Below the pieces are notes generated by a model, which was given only the letters and a program-made list of their open reading frames with translations, ran no database searches and was not told the origin of the DNA. Positions 62,343 through 64,000 of a stretch of 64,000 bases of DNA are shown piece after piece. The stretch comes from Zizania palustris (lineage: Eukaryota; Streptophyta; Magnoliopsida; Poales; Poaceae). Position 1 is the first letter of the stretch. Every line of letters begins with the position of its first letter. The position numbers and the translations under genes are program-made. Location of the stretch: NCBI GenBank assembly GCA_019279435.1, contig JAAALK010000286.1, positions 50,726,289 through 50,790,288 of the forward strand, written 5' to 3'.

Positions 62343-62934
62343 AGAGCATCTCCAATAGACTCTCCAAAACCATTTTCTAAGTTAAATTTTATTAAGTTAG
62401 ACTAGAAAATGGATTCCAAAAGACTCTCTAACTGAATAGCTAAGTCATTAGACTGGCCAAATTCCTTATCTAGCTGGCCAAATTTGGCCAGCCCACTCCG
62501 CTGTCTATCGACTTGCGCTGCCCCCTGAAGAAAGGAGAAAAAAAGAAAAAAAAATATTTTTGCAAAAAATTTTAAATATGGAAATTTTGTAATTTTGTAA
62601 TTGGGGATTTCAAAAATAAGTCAAATATTTAAAAATATTTTGAGATTTAAAAAATTAGAATTTAAGATTTTAAAAATAAATTAAATCTTTCAAAAAGAAG
62701 AGAAAAATAATTTGAAATAATTTGAAAATTTATAACTTCGGGATTTTCTAAGGTTCTCAATTGGGATTTCAAAAAAATCAAATCTTTTGAAATATTTTGG
62801 AATTTTAAAAGTCAAGAGTAATTTTTTTAGAGAGTTGAAAATAGAGAGTCTGTTGAAGTGTGCGGCAAATATAGTGAGGAATCTTTTTGGATAGTAGACA
62901 AATGGAGAGGCAAATAGTCTTTTGGAGATGCTCT
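62343..62934. mobile_element. MITE with AGAGCATCTCCAA ends
   Basis: The left end AGAGCATCTCCAATAGACT and the right end AGTCTTTTGGAGATGCTCT are inverted copies (about 17 of 19 bases). The interior is strongly AT-rich, with repeated words (ATTTTAAAAAT, TTTCAAAAA). The terminal core is shared with the element at 41097. The flanks give no clear target duplication. Confidence 0.65.
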
Positions 62935-64000
62935 AAGATGGCTGTCGTCGAATAAGTTAGTGCTCGACTTTCTATCGCTGTGCAAGCGCAACTCATGCTT
63001 ATCGACATTTGTATTTCCGTTTTTCTTTTATCTTATTCAAATGTCAACATTGGTTTTTTTATATTCCAATTCCATCCATCTCTCATTTTAACATAAAGCA
63101 AAATTTAGGTGTGAGAAGTAATTGTGTGGAGTAATAAGTCAAGTACGTTTGTTTTTGGGTAAAATCAACTTTTGCAAATCATTTAGGATAAAATTTAGCT
63201 GTAAGATTTGTTATATTTTTGGATGGTCATTGCGCGTTCAAGAATGATCACCGCTTCCTGCAGTTAGACGCTGTAGAGTACAGTCTTACGCAAAAGGCAC
63301 TCCGGCAGTCCGGCTCAGTGGTTGTTTTGCTTTGCCTGCCTCTGATTGCAGCGCCAACGCAGTAGTCATCTTCTCATCTCAACTGCAGCCACCACCTCGT
63401 CCCCCTGTTGCTATCGCTGTCGGGGATAATAATTCTCCTCGTTTTATACTTACTTTTTACACACTTGGGAGGAGAGACAAAGCCGATACCTCAAGCTCAA
63501 CCATATCCATTGACTTCGAGCTCCGTCCTATCGTAGTCCTCTGCGCCGGGGACCATGAAAACTCTGAAACCAGAGTTGTGAGTGTGAGTCGATGAGAACA
63601 ACCTCTAGCTCGCAACAGAGGATTCTTTCGCTTTCTTGAATATTTTCTTGAGATTCTGAATTTCGGGAGGAAAATATCTCGATCTGCGGCCTGGGCAAGT
63701 ATCACGTGTGGAGTTGTTTTTACGAGATTTCCCCCTCAAGCGATCCAGTAACCATGCGTGGATAATGTGTGGTTCTCTTGAAAATGTCGGAAGTGTAAGC
63801 TGCGATATTCCTACCATTGTTGCAGAGAAAACGCAGGCACACGTTTAACTGTACTTTAGACCTAGGTAGACACAACCGAATGTATAGTTATTTACGGAAC
63901 CGCTCCCCTGCCGTTGGGGGCTCCGACTGCCATCTGCAATCGTGATCTGTGTCATTTGACGTGGATCTGATGGTGCATAGGCCTTCCGGCGTTGTGGAGG
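62935..64000. other. Intergenic DNA to the end of the window
   Basis: No gene recognised. A moderately GC-rich stretch at 63320-63595 has an 87-codon open frame without any recognisable motif, and its translation looks non-conserved. The last 200 bases are unassigned and could belong to a gene beyond the window. Confidence 0.4.

Noticed and set aside
63332..63595. An 87-codon open frame near the window end
   Set aside because: There is no similarity to a known family, no promoter and no codon bias distinct from the surroundings.
1..64000. CRISPR arrays, bacterial defence systems or operons
   Set aside because: There are no regularly spaced repeats and no bacterial-type genes. Introns and plant transposons show that this is eukaryotic nuclear DNA.

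Overview
This window is plant nuclear DNA, almost certainly from a grass, and a panicoid such as sorghum or a relative is my best guess. The reasons are GC-rich first exons next to AT-rich introns, plant-type GT-AG introns, dense grass MITEs (Tourist, hAT and Stowaway-like), a Copia element and a TRIM primed by initiator tRNA-Met, and proteins that read as plant orthologues. I could not run a search, so the species is inference. No bacterial or phage features, CRISPR array or rRNA genes were seen.

Six genes are supported, all on the + strand. (1) Nuclear-encoded mitochondrial ribosomal protein uL6m (CDS 8499-8810, probably with an intron in the 5' UTR). (2) A FIP1[V]-like polyadenylation factor (10151-21292, nine coding exons, 1286 aa). 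(3) A small 98-aa protein of unknown function (23741-24037). (4) The RNA lariat debranching enzyme DBR1 (24549-34936, ten exons, 407 aa). (5) A subgroup-IVa bHLH transcription factor (53461-54816, four exons, 345 aa). (6) Alpha-tubulin (59653-62085, four exons, 451 aa). I rebuilt the exon structures by hand from reading frame and splice sites, and the frames close exactly in every case.

Region by region: 1-7200 is intergenic DNA with MITEs and a 270-bp tandem duplication. The stretch 7.2-35 kb is gene-rich, but its introns carry transposons: an 8-bp-TSD hAT element, a miniature LTR retrotransposon and LTR fragments in FIP1 introns 5 and 7, and a 6.1-kb Copia element in the last DBR1 intron. 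The stretch 35-53 kb is a gene-free repeat region with MITEs, a hAT element inserted in degenerate tandem repeats that carry snRNA-promoter-like motifs, LTR-like debris and a large inverted repeat. The bHLH and alpha-tubulin genes lie at 53-62 kb, and the rest is MITE and intergenic sequence.

Two neighbouring genes act in nuclear RNA processing: FIP1 in 3'-end formation and DBR1 in lariat turnover. Each contains one non-canonical GC-AG intron that the reading frame requires. The other genes (ribosomal protein, transcription factor, tubulin) have no evident functional link, as expected for plant gene order. I found no convincing new multi-gene system. The most interesting points concern transposons, splicing and repeat structure.
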